Positions 26,855 through 34,386 of a DNA stretch of 34,889 bases are shown here, one piece after another. The stretch's first letter is position 1; each line of letters starts with the position of its first letter. Origin of the DNA: Candidatus Omnitrophota bacterium (lineage in GTDB: Bacteria > Omnitrophota > Gorgyraeia > Zapsychrales > Zapsychraceae); NCBI GenBank assembly GCA_023247445.1, contig JAHFGL010000006.1, positions 58,618 through 93,506 on the forward strand, given 5' to 3'. The notes under the pieces are model-generated. The model made no database searches. It had not been told where the DNA came from and saw only the letters and a program-made list of their open reading frames with translations. A program made the translations under genes and the position numbers.

Positions 26855-28905
26855 TTGTTTCTCTTTAGTGACACTTTATTATAATGAGATTTCAACATTT
26901 CGATCTCTTTTTGTTGTTCGTTAATTCTTTGTTGTCTTTGCTCAACAATTTTTCTTGATTCTTGATTAGTTTTTTCTAAAGCTTCAATTTCTTGGTTTAA
27001 CTCCTTAACGGTTTCTATCATTAATCCTTCAAGCCCTCGGATGCTTAAATATTTATAGCCAGTATTCTTAGTTCCAACCCATTCAGGAAAAATTTGTTCG
27101 ACATCTTGGGCGATGAAACCCATTTGTTCTCCCATTAAGTTTCCTTCATCTTCAGGATGAATCCATTCGAATGTTACACCTTGAAGTTTGATGATTTTTT
27201 CTAAAGCCCCATGGAGAGGTTTAATATTCTTCTTTAGTTTTTTATCTGAAGGAGCTGCCCAGTTTCCACCCAGCGAACTAAAAACAGCGGCATTAGCCGC
27301 AACACCACTAACTTCAAGTGTAAATTGAGGGTTGGTTGTTCCGATACCAACATTGCCTCCCATAATAGCCATCGTATTATTTGCGGCTAGAATTATATTA
27401 GGAGATGGGGTGGATATTGAAATACCAAAACTATTATTTCCTTGAACAGTTATATATCGGCCAATGGCCGTTTGATTACTACCAGTCGTTGAAAATAAAT
27501 GCCCAAGACAAATATTCGAAGAACCAGAGCATCCACCGCTTCCTGTAGAGAAAGATTCATCGCCTGCACCAACGTTACTTCCGGATGCAAAGGCCCTATT
27601 ACCTGATGGGCCGCCAATAAGCCCAATACCAACAGAAGAATTACCTGTAAGAGAGCCATTGCCTTCACCAAGCCCAACGGAATAATCACCATTAGTATTT
27701 GTCGTCCACCCCAGTGCAATGGAATATGGTTTCCAGGCTCTAGATTGATAACCGGAGGATAATGAATAAATGCCATCGGATTGTGTACGATAACCGAAGG
27801 TTATAGCATGATTAGCTAAAGGCTTTGTTTCCCAACCAATAGCAATTGAGTCATTTCCACTCGGTTGATTGAAAGAACCTATGGCTATACTTGCAGAGCC
27901 GGTAGTTATATTTTGAGATCCTATGACCATGGAAGAGGTTCCTGCATTATTATCTGACCCCAAAACCACTGCATTATTTCCAACCGTGTTATTTTTTCCA
28001 ATCGCGATACCTCCTCCAGAAGTGATATTATTGCTATCTCCAATGCTGGTCGAGAAGCTACTAGCTACAGATTTGTAACCTAATGCTAGAGAATAATCAC
28101 CAGCTTTTGTTGAATATCCCATGGCAACTGAACGATCTCCTATATTTACATCATCCCACTGATCTCCATCGACATATCCGGCGCGAAAGGCAGATTTCTT
28201 AGGATACCAAATTAATCTTGTGCCAGCCCCAGCAGTTGTCAGAACAGTATCAGAAAGATGTGTGGTAAAGGGAGGACCAGAGCTGAATGTATATGGCGCA
28301 ATAGACATAATAAATCCTGTGAATTTGGCGAAGGAGCCAGTGATTGTTAACGCAGGGTTGTCAACATCTGTTGTTGCATTTGAATAATAGTATTCCATTC
28401 GTGATGAGGGGGGTGTCGGCCAGGCAGCAGCTCCAGACATAAATTGTGAGATTCTGGAAGAATCTAAAGAGCTAATTGTTCCATTTTGTGTAACATCACC
28501 ACGCCACATTTGTTGATTGTTAAATGTTCTTTTTCCGACTATATATTGTAAAATATAGTGTGCATCTTTTACATCTACACGTCCATCTAGGCTAACATCT
28601 CCAAGATCAGTTAGGTTGGTGGCAGAGTCCCAGGAGCCATTGCCAGCACCATCGTCATAACAAAGTTTCAAAAGACTAGTTGTTTTATCGAGGTAAAGAG
28701 TTCCAGGTTCACAGGCGCCCGTTAGAGATGCTCTTGCCGCAAGACGAATGCGATCATAAGCGCCAAAAGGAGAAGGGTAATAAGTGTTTAAGGTTATTGT
28801 ATCTGTTGAATAAGAGAGAGAGGTGGATAGCAAAATAATCCCCGTTATTATCATCGAGATGATTTTTATTTGCCAAGGCCCATTTTTTATTGCACGATGT
28901 ATCAT
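26851..28905 (-). CDS. secreted dockerin-like/YadA-head/S74 protein, paralogue 2
   Basis: 684 residues. A longer signal peptide (about 1-33, after a basic start) precedes 'NTYYPSPFGAYDRIRLAAR' and 'CEPGTLYLDKTTSLLKLC'. Dockerin-like repeats at about 102-158: 'GDVSLDGRVDVKDAH' is canonical, while 'GDVTQNGTISSLDSS' has Asn in place of the key Asp. Then 'AFRAGYVDGDQWDDVNIG', many YadA head repeats ('SIAIGSFNQPSGNDS'), 'MGGNVGIGTTNP', S74 from S553 ('SDKKLKKNI', 'GFIAQDVEQIFPEW') and a long Gln-rich coiled coil. Overlaps both neighbours by ATGA, so translation is coupled. Confidence 0.87.
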   Translation of the reverse strand: MIHRAIKNGPWQIKIISMIITGIILLSTSLSYSTDTITLNTYYPSPFGAYDRIRLAARASLTGACEPGTLYLDKTTSLLKLCYDDGAGNGSWDSATNLTDLGDVSLDGRVDVKDAHYILQYIVGKRTFNNQQMWRGDVTQNGTISSLDSSRISQFMSGAAAWPTPPSSRMEYYYSNATTDVDNPALTITGSFAKFTGFIMSIAPYTFSSGPPFTTHLSDTVLTTAGAGTRLIWYPKKSAFRAGYVDGDQWDDVNIGDRSVAMGYSTKAGDYSLALGYKSVASSFSTSIGDSNNITSGGGIAIGKNNTVGNNAVVLGSDNNAGTSSMVIGSQNITTGSASIAIGSFNQPSGNDSIAIGWETKPLANHAITFGYRTQSDGIYSLSSGYQSRAWKPYSIALGWTTNTNGDYSVGLGEGNGSLTGNSSVGIGLIGGPSGNRAFASGSNVGAGDESFSTGSGGCSGSSNICLGHLFSTTGSNQTAIGRYITVQGNNSFGISISTPSPNIILAANNTMAIMGGNVGIGTTNPQFTLEVSGVAANAAVFSSLGGNWAAPSDKKLKKNIKPLHGALEKIIKLQGVTFEWIHPEDEGNLMGEQMGFIAQDVEQIFPEWVGTKNTGYKYLSIRGLEGLMIETVKELNQEIEALEKTNQESRKIVEQRQQRINEQQKEIEMLKSHYNKVSLKRNK

Positions 28906-31055
28906 TTTTTTGATAGCTGATCTAATTTTGTTTTTAAATCGTTAATTGTTTCAGCATTGTTATTTAATTGGTTGTTAAATTCTTCAAAATTTTCTTTTTC
29001 CCTCAATGAGTCTACGTGATGTTTTAAATCTTTAATTGATTCAACTAATAAAGCTTCAAATCCACGAATAGTTAAACTTTTGTAACCATTGCTATCAGTG
29101 CTAACCCATTCGGGAAAAATTTCTTCAACTTCTTGAGCAATGAAACCCAGTTGAGGATTAGTTAAATTTCCATGTTCCTCTGGTTTAATCCATTCAAAAG
29201 TAACGCCACGTAAACGAAGTAATTTATCTAAAGCCCCATGAAGAGGTTGAATATTCTTTTTCAATCGAATATCTGAAGTAGCTGACCAGCCACCCCCACC
29301 GGTTTTTATCGGTGAGACCGCCCCAGTTACTTCAAGAAGGAAAGCTGGATTGGTTTTTCCTATACCAACATTGCCTCCCATGACAACTAATATATCTGAC
29401 TGAATAACAGTTGAAGCACTTTGATCATTTAAAGCAAACGCAATAGAGCGATCACCATTGACGGTAATTCCTCTTCCAAAAGCCTTAGAACCAAATCCAA
29501 TGGCTTTGGTTGCATAGCCAAAGGCTTGAGAAACAGGTCCTTCGGCACGAGTTCCATAACCACTAGCAAAAGTATTGTCATTAAGAGCTACAGTATTTGA
29601 TCCGATAGCCACGGCACCTTGACCAGAATTACCAACAACTCCTGTGCTTCCAGCTGTGGTTTGATATCCTGAGGCAAAAGAACCTTTTCCTTTAGAAGTT
29701 GTTTCATATCCAAAGGCAAAAGCTGCATAACAAGTAAATCGGCTACAGCCTGTGGCTAAGGTTTTGTATCCTGAGGCAATACCGGCATCTATTTCTGATC
29801 TTGTTTGATATCCAAAGGCCATTGAATAATTTGACGTAGAGTGTGTTTGATATCCTGAAGATAATGATGTTGGATATGATGTGCCAGACCATCTATTAAC
29901 ACCATCATAAGGTCCTGAGGAAGGATAGGGTGTGGCAAAAACGGTTTGTGAACTTACGTTGCTTGCTTCTGTTTCAAAGCCAAGAGCGAGGGTAAAGCTT
30001 CCTCCAGTGGACGCATTAGAATCGCCCATAGCAATGGAGTTTTGTGTAGAGGCGATGTTTCCATGTCCCATGGCAATAGAGTAAGCTCCGCTTGCTGTAT
30101 TTGTTTGACCAATTGCAATGGCAGAATATCCGCTGGCAACACTTGAAAGCCCACCGGAAAACGAGCTGGTACCGCTCGCCGTTGTGCTGTTTCCTGTCGC
30201 TGTTGCATAATCTCCGGAGGCTAGGTTATTTTTTCCAAAAGCTGTTGAGGCAATTCCTGTTGCTTTGTTGCCATATCCAAAGGCAACAGAATAATCCCCG
30301 ATGTTTGCGTCATCCCATTGATCAGCATCAACATAACCAGCGCGAAAAGCAGCTTTTGCAGGTTCCCATATAAATCGTGTGCCAGCACCTGTTGGTATTC
30401 TTACATCAGTGGCTCTTACATCAGGCAGCGCAGGCGGAGGGACATAAGTGCCTGTGGCTAATATTAAACCGTCGTTAAAATAAGTTGTACCATTAACAGT
30501 AAGTGGATTATACTCAATCATGGTTGGCTGAACAGAAGCAAAATATCCTATTCTAGCTGTTGGAGCATCAGTTGTCGCTCCAGTAATATAATTGGTAATT
30601 TTATTAGCATCAGCTAATGTCAAAATTCCATCTTGGTCCACATCGGCCCGCCAAGTAGTCTTAGGAATAGTTTTTTTCCTAAAATCGACGACTGTTTCAT
30701 TATTAATCAACTGCTTAATGACATTTGCATCGGTAAGATCGCGTACCCCATCTAAATCAATATCTCCAATAATGTTATCGTAAAAATAATTCCACTGACC
30801 TATGTTTTGACCAGAGTTGTCATCGCCACAAATTTTTAAAAAGTTGGAGGTTTTATCAAAATAAATGGACCCGATATCACAGGGATTGGTAAAGGCCGTG
30901 GTTTTAGGTACTAAGCGAATACGGTCATAAGATATGTAGGGAGTGGGATAATAGGTGACAAATATCACTTTTCCTGCGTGAGCAGCCGATGAAAAAAGAA
31001 GTAAAAAGAGGCATGTTGTATAGAGAGTTTTTTTCATTATATTTTTCTGTGCCAT
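28902..31055 (-). CDS. secreted dockerin-like/YadA-head/S74 protein, paralogue 1 (first in riboswitch operon)
   Basis: 717 residues from 31055. Signal peptide ends about 27 ('LLFSSAAHA'). A start at 31037 (MKKTLY) gives a more normal signal peptide and avoids using an ATG that abuts the T tract of the terminator; both are possible. N-terminal module 'VTYYPTPYISYDRIRLVP', dockerin-like loops at about 97-160 ('GDIDLDGVRDLTDAN', 'ADVDQDGILTLADAN'), 'AFRAGYVDADQWDDANIG', YadA head repeats (about 250-570) with a non-repeat insert near 360-400, 'MGGNVGIGKTNP', S74 from S594 ('SDIRLKKNI', 'GFIAQEVEEIFPEW') and a coiled coil. Predicted exported trimeric fibre. Its leader carries a GEMM-I riboswitch. 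Confidence 0.87.
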   Translation of the reverse strand: MAQKNIMKKTLYTTCLFLLLFSSAAHAGKVIFVTYYPTPYISYDRIRLVPKTTAFTNPCDIGSIYFDKTSNFLKICGDDNSGQNIGQWNYFYDNIIGDIDLDGVRDLTDANVIKQLINNETVVDFRKKTIPKTTWRADVDQDGILTLADANKITNYITGATTDAPTARIGYFASVQPTMIEYNPLTVNGTTYFNDGLILATGTYVPPPALPDVRATDVRIPTGAGTRFIWEPAKAAFRAGYVDADQWDDANIGDYSVAFGYGNKATGIASTAFGKNNLASGDYATATGNSTTASGTSSFSGGLSSVASGYSAIAIGQTNTASGAYSIAMGHGNIASTQNSIAMGDSNASTGGSFTLALGFETEASNVSSQTVFATPYPSSGPYDGVNRWSGTSYPTSLSSGYQTHSTSNYSMAFGYQTRSEIDAGIASGYKTLATGCSRFTCYAAFAFGYETTSKGKGSFASGYQTTAGSTGVVGNSGQGAVAIGSNTVALNDNTFASGYGTRAEGPVSQAFGYATKAIGFGSKAFGRGITVNGDRSIAFALNDQSASTVIQSDILVVMGGNVGIGKTNPAFLLEVTGAVSPIKTGGGGWSATSDIRLKKNIQPLHGALDKLLRLRGVTFEWIKPEEHGNLTNPQLGFIAQEVEEIFPEWVSTDSNGYKSLTIRGFEALLVESIKDLKHHVDSLREKENFEEFNNQLNNNAETINDLKTKLDQLSKK

Positions 31056-31088
31056 AAAAAAACCTATTTCCCATCGTAGGAAATAGGT
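31056..31088 (-). terminator. riboswitch expression platform: intrinsic terminator ahead of the S74 operon
   Basis: On the minus strand ACCTATTTCC pairs perfectly with GGAAATAGGT (plus 62-71 and 79-88 of the 31000s), loop of 7 bases, followed by seven T immediately before the ATG at 31055. It lies about 15 bases after the aptamer and would stop transcription before the first gene. The same hairpin also holds the only AGG near the ATG, so it could block translation as well. Confidence 0.85.
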
Positions 31089-31097
31089 CGCAAAACT

Positions 31098-31200
31098 ATT
31101 TTGTTGGAGTAGCTGGCTACCCTAGATATATCTTTATGTGTCCAGGGCCCTGTAGCTTTGCGTCCCATCCTTACGAATGGTTTACCTTTGTTCACAACTT
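31098..31200 (-). ncRNA. GEMM-I (cyclic di-GMP-I) riboswitch aptamer
   Basis: Read on the minus strand. The conserved core 'AAACC' + stem-loop CCATTC-GTAA-GGATGG (31180-31165, GNRA tetraloop) + 'GGGACGCAAAGC' is the hallmark of GEMM-I. A second helix CCCTGGA (31147-31141) / TCTAGGG (31126-31120) has one G-U pair. Then 'GGTAGCCAGCTAC' follows, as in GEMM RNAs, and GTTG/CAAC can close P1. Aligned from memory to Vibrio Vc2, the base at the position of G20 is G ('AAAGGTAAACC'), which favours c-di-GMP over cGAMP. The terminator downstream gives an expression platform. It controls the four-gene S74 operon. Confidence 0.88.
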
Positions 31201-31204
31201 TCGT

Positions 31205-31212
31205 CCCCCCCC
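31205..31212 (-). repeat. G8 homopolymer between promoter and riboswitch
   Basis: Eight C on the plus strand (eight G in the transcript), the longest G/C run noticed here. It lies between the promoter at 31230-31258 and the aptamer, in the transcribed leader. Such runs slip during replication. Confidence 0.7.
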
Positions 31213-31229
31213 ATCTGTCTTACAGTAAA

Positions 31230-31258
31230 AGTATATTATATATATATTGAATCATCAA
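31230..31258 (-). promoter_or_regulatory. sigma70-type promoter of the riboswitch/S74 operon
   Basis: On the minus strand TTGATG (plus 31253-31258) and TATACT (plus 31230-31235) are separated by exactly 17 AT-rich bases. Transcription would begin near 31223, upstream of the G8 tract and aptamer. It diverges from the pyrR promoter. Confidence 0.75.
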
Positions 31259-31312
31259 TGATTAAACCTGTTTTTATGAAAGCGATTTCTTTAGACGGAC
31301 AGAAATTTGCAA

Positions 31313-31341
31313 TTGACAACAAAGAAAATGAATGTTATATT
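31313..31341 (+). promoter_or_regulatory. strong sigma70-type promoter of pyrR-pyrB-pyrC
   Basis: TTGACA (31313-31318), 17-base spacer, TATATT (31336-31341). Nearly consensus. The start would be near 31348, a few bases ahead of the PyrR-binding hairpin. Confidence 0.85.
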
Positions 31342-31356
31342 TTGAACAAATCTTAA

Positions 31357-31387
31357 CCTTTAATCCGATCCTGTGAGATTGGGAAGG
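31357..31387 (+). promoter_or_regulatory. PyrR-binding anti-antiterminator hairpin
   Basis: Upper stem CCGATC (31365-31370) pairs with GATTGG (31377-31382), one G-U, closing the hexaloop CTGTGA (31371-31376). This fits the CNGNGA hexaloop known for Bacillus-type PyrR sites. A 5' internal bulge (TAAT) and lower stem CCTT (31357-31360) / AAGG (31384-31387) follow, as in that family. PyrR with UMP would stabilise it. GTGAG (31373-31377) in and next to the loop is complementary to CTCAC (31426-31430) in the terminator, so the antiterminator and this hairpin exclude each other. Confidence 0.85.
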
Positions 31388-31424
31388 CCTTATGAAAAGT
31401 TTTAAAATAGTGGTAAACAAAAAA

Positions 31425-31460
31425 GCTCACCTTCGAACCGAAGCGTGGGCATTTTTTTTA
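31425..31460 (+). terminator. pyr attenuator terminator
   Basis: GCTCAC+CTTCG (31425-31435) pairs with CGAAG, one bulged C, and GTGGGC (31439-31450); loop AAC; eight T follow (31452-31459). It ends transcription ahead of pyrR when PyrR-UMP is bound upstream. Confidence 0.9.
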
Positions 31461-31464
31461 ATGA

Positions 31465-31504
31465 GCGCATGATTTATGGAGCAAGCGACATAAATCATAA
31501 GCGC
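31465..31504. repeat. inverted repeat between attenuator and pyrR
   Basis: GCGC-ATGATTTATG (31465-31478) and CATAAATCAT-AA-GCGC (31489-31504) form a long hairpin with a 10-base loop. No T tract. Lies in the pyrR leader after the terminator. Role unknown; it could simply be a dispersed palindrome. Confidence 0.55.
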
Positions 31505-31509
31505 GAATT

Positions 31510-31533
31510 AATCCCGAGCGAAGTCGAGGGATT
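31510..31533. repeat. short CCCGAGCGAAGTCGAGGG palindrome
   Basis: AATCCC (31510-31515) and GGGATT (31528-31533) flank GAGCGAAGTCGA. It resembles the 'CCTGAGCGAAGTCGAAGG' intergenic repeat common in several bacterial groups. It lies 11 bases ahead of the pyrR start. Confidence 0.5.
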
Positions 31534-31544
31534 GTCAGGGAAAT

Positions 31545-32090
31545 ATGACTAACAATTCTAAAATAATGGATAAAGAAAACGTTGGACGGGCGTTAATGCG
31601 GATAGCCCACGAGATTTTAGAGAAAAATAGAGGAACGGAAAATCTTTGTTTGGTTGGAATTCGTACGCGCGGTGCTGTTTTGGCGGAGCGGATTAATGAA
31701 TGTATTCGGCAGATTGAAGGAAGTCCGCTTGCGATCGGTATTTTAGATATTACGCTCTATCGAGACGATCTTACATTGGTTTCGACGCAACCTGTTATCC
31801 ATGAGACAAGCATTTCATTTGATATTACAGGGAAGAAAATTGTTTTAGTCGATGATGTTCTTTTTACGGGGCGAACGATACGCGCTGCGCTAGATGCTTT
31901 AATTGATTTTGGCCGGCCGGCGAGTATTCAACTGGCTGTCTTAATTGACCGCGGTCATCGGGAGCTACCTATTCGCGCAGATTATGTGGGAAAGAATATC
32001 CCGACGGCATTAGATCAAAATGTAAAAGTTATTTTAAAAGAAACGGATAGCGAAGAAGATCAAGTCATTATTAAAAGTCGAGCGCTATGA
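31545..32090 (+). CDS. pyrR: PyrR: pyrimidine operon attenuation protein / uracil phosphoribosyltransferase
   Basis: 181 residues. PRPP-binding loop '[20 protein letters not shown]' (about 104-123) is typical. Other PyrR marks are '[14 protein letters not shown]', 'DITLYRDDL' and the late '[24 protein letters not shown]' (shown in pieces: [22 protein letters not shown]). PyrR binds the leader RNA when UMP is high and causes termination; many also convert uracil + PRPP to UMP. It is the first gene after the attenuator described at 31357-31460. A ribosome site (CAGGGA) is present. Overlaps pyrB by 4 bases. Confidence 0.96.
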   Translation: MTNNSKIMDKENVGRALMRIAHEILEKNRGTENLCLVGIRTRGAVLAERINECIRQIEGSPLAIGILDITLYRDDLTLVSTQPVIHETSISFDITGKKIVLVDDVLFTGRTIRAALDALIDFGRPASIQLAVLIDRGHRELPIRADYVGKNIPTALDQNVKVILKETDSEEDQVIIKSRAL

Positions 32091-33019
32091 GCCAATGGAC
32101 CAAACATGATCTTTTAGGGCTGGATGATTTAACGAAAGAAGAAATTGAGCTTGTTTTAGAAACGGCCAAATCTTTTAAAGAAGTTTCAACACGTGATGTA
32201 AAGAAAGTTCCAGCTCTGCGAGGAAAAACAATTGTTCTTCTTTTCTTCGAAGCCTCAACCCGCACCCGCACCTCATTTGAACTTGCCGCTAAACGATTAT
32301 CGGCCGACACAATTAATATATCTCCGAGCACAAGTGCAATTTCTAAAGGCGAATCAATTTTAGATACAGGGAAGAATCTAGAAGCGATGAATGTCGATGC
32401 GATTATTGTTCGTCATTCGAGTTCGGGCGTTCCGAAAATTTTGTCAGACAATTTGAAAGCCTCAATTATTAATGCAGGAGATGGTTGTCGAGAACATCCA
32501 ACTCAGGCGCTTTTGGATTTATTTACGATTAAAGAAAAGTTGGGACGAATTGAGGGGTTAAATGTTGGCATCGTCGGTGACATCTTACATTCAAGGGTGG
32601 CGCGATCAAATATTTGGGGATTAAAAAAGATGGGGGCAAACGTGACGGTTTGCGGGCCATCGACACTAATGCCGCGAGGAATTGAAGAATGCGGCGTTAA
32701 GGTTTCTCATAATCTTTCCGAAGTCATAAAAACAAGTGATGTCCTTATGGTTCTTCGATTACAGCTTGAGCGTATGCAAGATAAATTTCTTCCATCGGTT
32801 CGGGAGTATGCCAAGATTTTTGGAGTCAACAAAGAAAAGTTAAAACACGCGAAAAAAGATATTGTCATTATGCACCCCGGACCAACTAATCGTGGGGTTG
32901 AGCTTTCGGCCGAGGTTGCCGACGGAGAATATTCAGTTATTTTGGATCAGGTAACGAATGGAATTGCGGTACGAATGGCAACGTTATATCTATTGTTGGG
33001 AACGAAGGAAGGGAACTAA
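32087..33019 (+). CDS. pyrB: aspartate carbamoyltransferase catalytic subunit
   Basis: 310 residues. Carbamoyl-phosphate loop '[11 protein letters not shown]' and '[12 protein letters not shown]' are diagnostic, with '[11 protein letters not shown]' for aspartate. It joins carbamoyl phosphate (from CarAB at the other end of the window) with aspartate. No pyrI regulatory subunit is seen, so feedback probably acts through PyrR attenuation and CarB. It overlaps pyrR (ATGA) and pyrC (TAATG), so the three are translated together. Confidence 0.97.
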   Translation: MSQWTKHDLLGLDDLTKEEIELVLETAKSFKEVSTRDVKKVPALRGKTIVLLFFEASTRTRTSFELAAKRLSADTINISPSTSAISKGESILDTGKNLEAMNVDAIIVRHSSSGVPKILSDNLKASIINAGDGCREHPTQALLDLFTIKEKLGRIEGLNVGIVGDILHSRVARSNIWGLKKMGANVTVCGPSTLMPRGIEECGVKVSHNLSEVIKTSDVLMVLRLQLERMQDKFLPSVREYAKIFGVNKEKLKHAKKDIVIMHPGPTNRGVELSAEVADGEYSVILDQVTNGIAVRMATLYLLLGTKEGN

Positions 33020-34296
33020 TGTCTCTTTTAATTAAAAATGCGATGATCGTTAATCCGGATAAGGCCGGCAAGAATTCTCAAGACATCTTGATTGAAAAGG
33101 GGTTGATTAAAAAGATAGAGAGTTCGATTAAGGATTCTGCGGCTCAAACAATTGATGCTAAGGGATTCTTGGTTATGCCGGGCTTAATTGACATGCATGT
33201 CCATTTTCGTGAGCCGGGACAGGAGCATAAAGAGACAATTGAAAGCGGATCAAAGGCGGCGGCTAAGGGCGGTTTCACGACGGTCATGTGTATGCCCAAC
33301 ACCTCGCCGGTCATTGATAATAAATCCATTGTTGAATCGATTATTAAAGAAGCCAAGCGAGTTGGGCTGGTTAATGTTATTCCCGTCGGTGCGATTACAA
33401 AAGGATTAAAAGGCGAAGAGTTGACTGAAATGTTTGAGTTAAAGGCCAGTGGTTGTTTGGCGCTTTCCGATGACGGACGATGTGTCACAAACAGTCGTTT
33501 GATGCGATTGGCTTTTGAGTATGCAAAGATGGTGGATATTCTATTGATTCAGCACTGCGAAGATCATTGCATGACACATCAAGCCGTGATGAACGAAGGA
33601 TTAAATTCGACGATTTTAGGACTGCGAGGTTGGCCAGCGGCAGCGGAATCAATCATTGTGGGACGCGATATTGAGTTGGCGCAATATCTCGGCGGACGAA
33701 TTCATTTTGCACACATAAGTTCTGCGCGAAGTGTTGAGTTAATTCGTCAGGCGAAGGCGCAGGGACTTTTGGTCACGGCCGAGGCTTGCCCACATCACTT
33801 TAGTTTAACCGACGACGAATTAAAATCATTTAATAGTAACGCCAAAGTTAATCCACCTTTACGAGCCAAGGAAGATGTGAAAGCTATCAAAGAGGCAATT
33901 AAGGAGGGCATTATTGATTGTATCGCCACAGACCATGCGCCACATACCAGAGAAGATAAAGAGCTTGGATTGGATCACGCGCCATGCGGGATGATTGGGC
34001 TTGAAACAGCGGTGGGCCTCACAATTTCAGAATTAGCGAAATCTAAAATGCTTAGTTGGTCACAGATGGTGGAGAGAATGTCTTCTGCCCCGGCAAAAAT
34101 ATTGGGATTAAAATTAAAGGGCGAAATTAAAGAAGGGTTTGATGCGGACATCGTGATTATTGATCCAAATAAAGAATGGATTGTAAGTGAAAATGATTTT
34201 GTCTCGAAGTCTATCAACTCTCCGTTTGTTGGTCGAAGATTAAATGGAAAAGTTGAAACAACGATTTGTAACGGCAAGGTGGTTTATCAAGCTTAA
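33019..34296 (+). CDS. pyrC: dihydroorotase
   Basis: 425 residues, class I dihydroorotase of the amidohydrolase superfamily. Zinc motif 'DMHVHFREPGQEHKETI' with H-x-H, 'MPNTSPVID', substrate motif 'HIS' in 'HFAHISSARSVELI', and the catalytic Asp in 'ATDHAPHTREDKE'. Cyclises carbamoyl-aspartate to dihydroorotate. Starts on the A of the pyrB stop. The frame stops 11 bases before an intergenic palindromic repeat. Confidence 0.97.
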   Translation: MSLLIKNAMIVNPDKAGKNSQDILIEKGLIKKIESSIKDSAAQTIDAKGFLVMPGLIDMHVHFREPGQEHKETIESGSKAAAKGGFTTVMCMPNTSPVIDNKSIVESIIKEAKRVGLVNVIPVGAITKGLKGEELTEMFELKASGCLALSDDGRCVTNSRLMRLAFEYAKMVDILLIQHCEDHCMTHQAVMNEGLNSTILGLRGWPAAAESIIVGRDIELAQYLGGRIHFAHISSARSVELIRQAKAQGLLVTAEACPHHFSLTDDELKSFNSNAKVNPPLRAKEDVKAIKEAIKEGIIDCIATDHAPHTREDKELGLDHAPCGMIGLETAVGLTISELAKSKMLSWSQMVERMSSAPAKILGLKLKGEIKEGFDADIVIIDPNKEWIVSENDFVSKSINSPFVGRRLNGKVETTICNGKVVYQA

Positions 34297-34306
34297 TGGA
34301 TGGAAT

Positions 34307-34363
34307 GTCATGCCCGTGAAAACGGGCATCTAAAGCTTGGATACCCGCTTTCGCGGGTATGAC
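34307..34363. repeat. 'VIPAKAGIQ'-type intergenic double-hairpin repeat
   Basis: ATGCCCGT-GAAA-ACGGGCAT (34310-34329) and ATACCCGC-TTTC-GCGGGTAT (34341-34360) are two perfect hairpins inside an outer pair GTCAT (34307-34311)/ATGAC (34359-34363). On the minus strand the sequence reads as 'VIPAKAGIQ', the tell-tale peptide of a widespread intergenic repeat family (similar in outline to dRS3-like elements with GTCAT/ATGAC ends). It is not a gene. Confidence 0.85.
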
Positions 34364-34386
34364 AATAATGAATCTATATGTAGTAG

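Noticed and set aside
22903-31055. Prophage tail fibre cluster because of the S74 domains
   Set aside because: No phage structural, lysis or integrase genes; all four proteins have signal peptides and a riboswitch-controlled leader.
22903-31055. Classical trimeric autotransporter (type Vc) adhesins
   Set aside because: YadA-like head repeats are present, but the C-terminal membrane-anchor barrel is absent and replaced by S74 plus coiled coil.
22903-31055. CRISPR-like array because of regular short repeats
   Set aside because: The repeats are coding (about 14-residue head repeats), imperfect and in frame.
31098-31200. cGAMP-sensing GEMM-Ib riboswitch
   Set aside because: The base aligned to Vc2 G20 appears to be G, whereas the cGAMP class has A; the alignment was made by eye, so this is not final.
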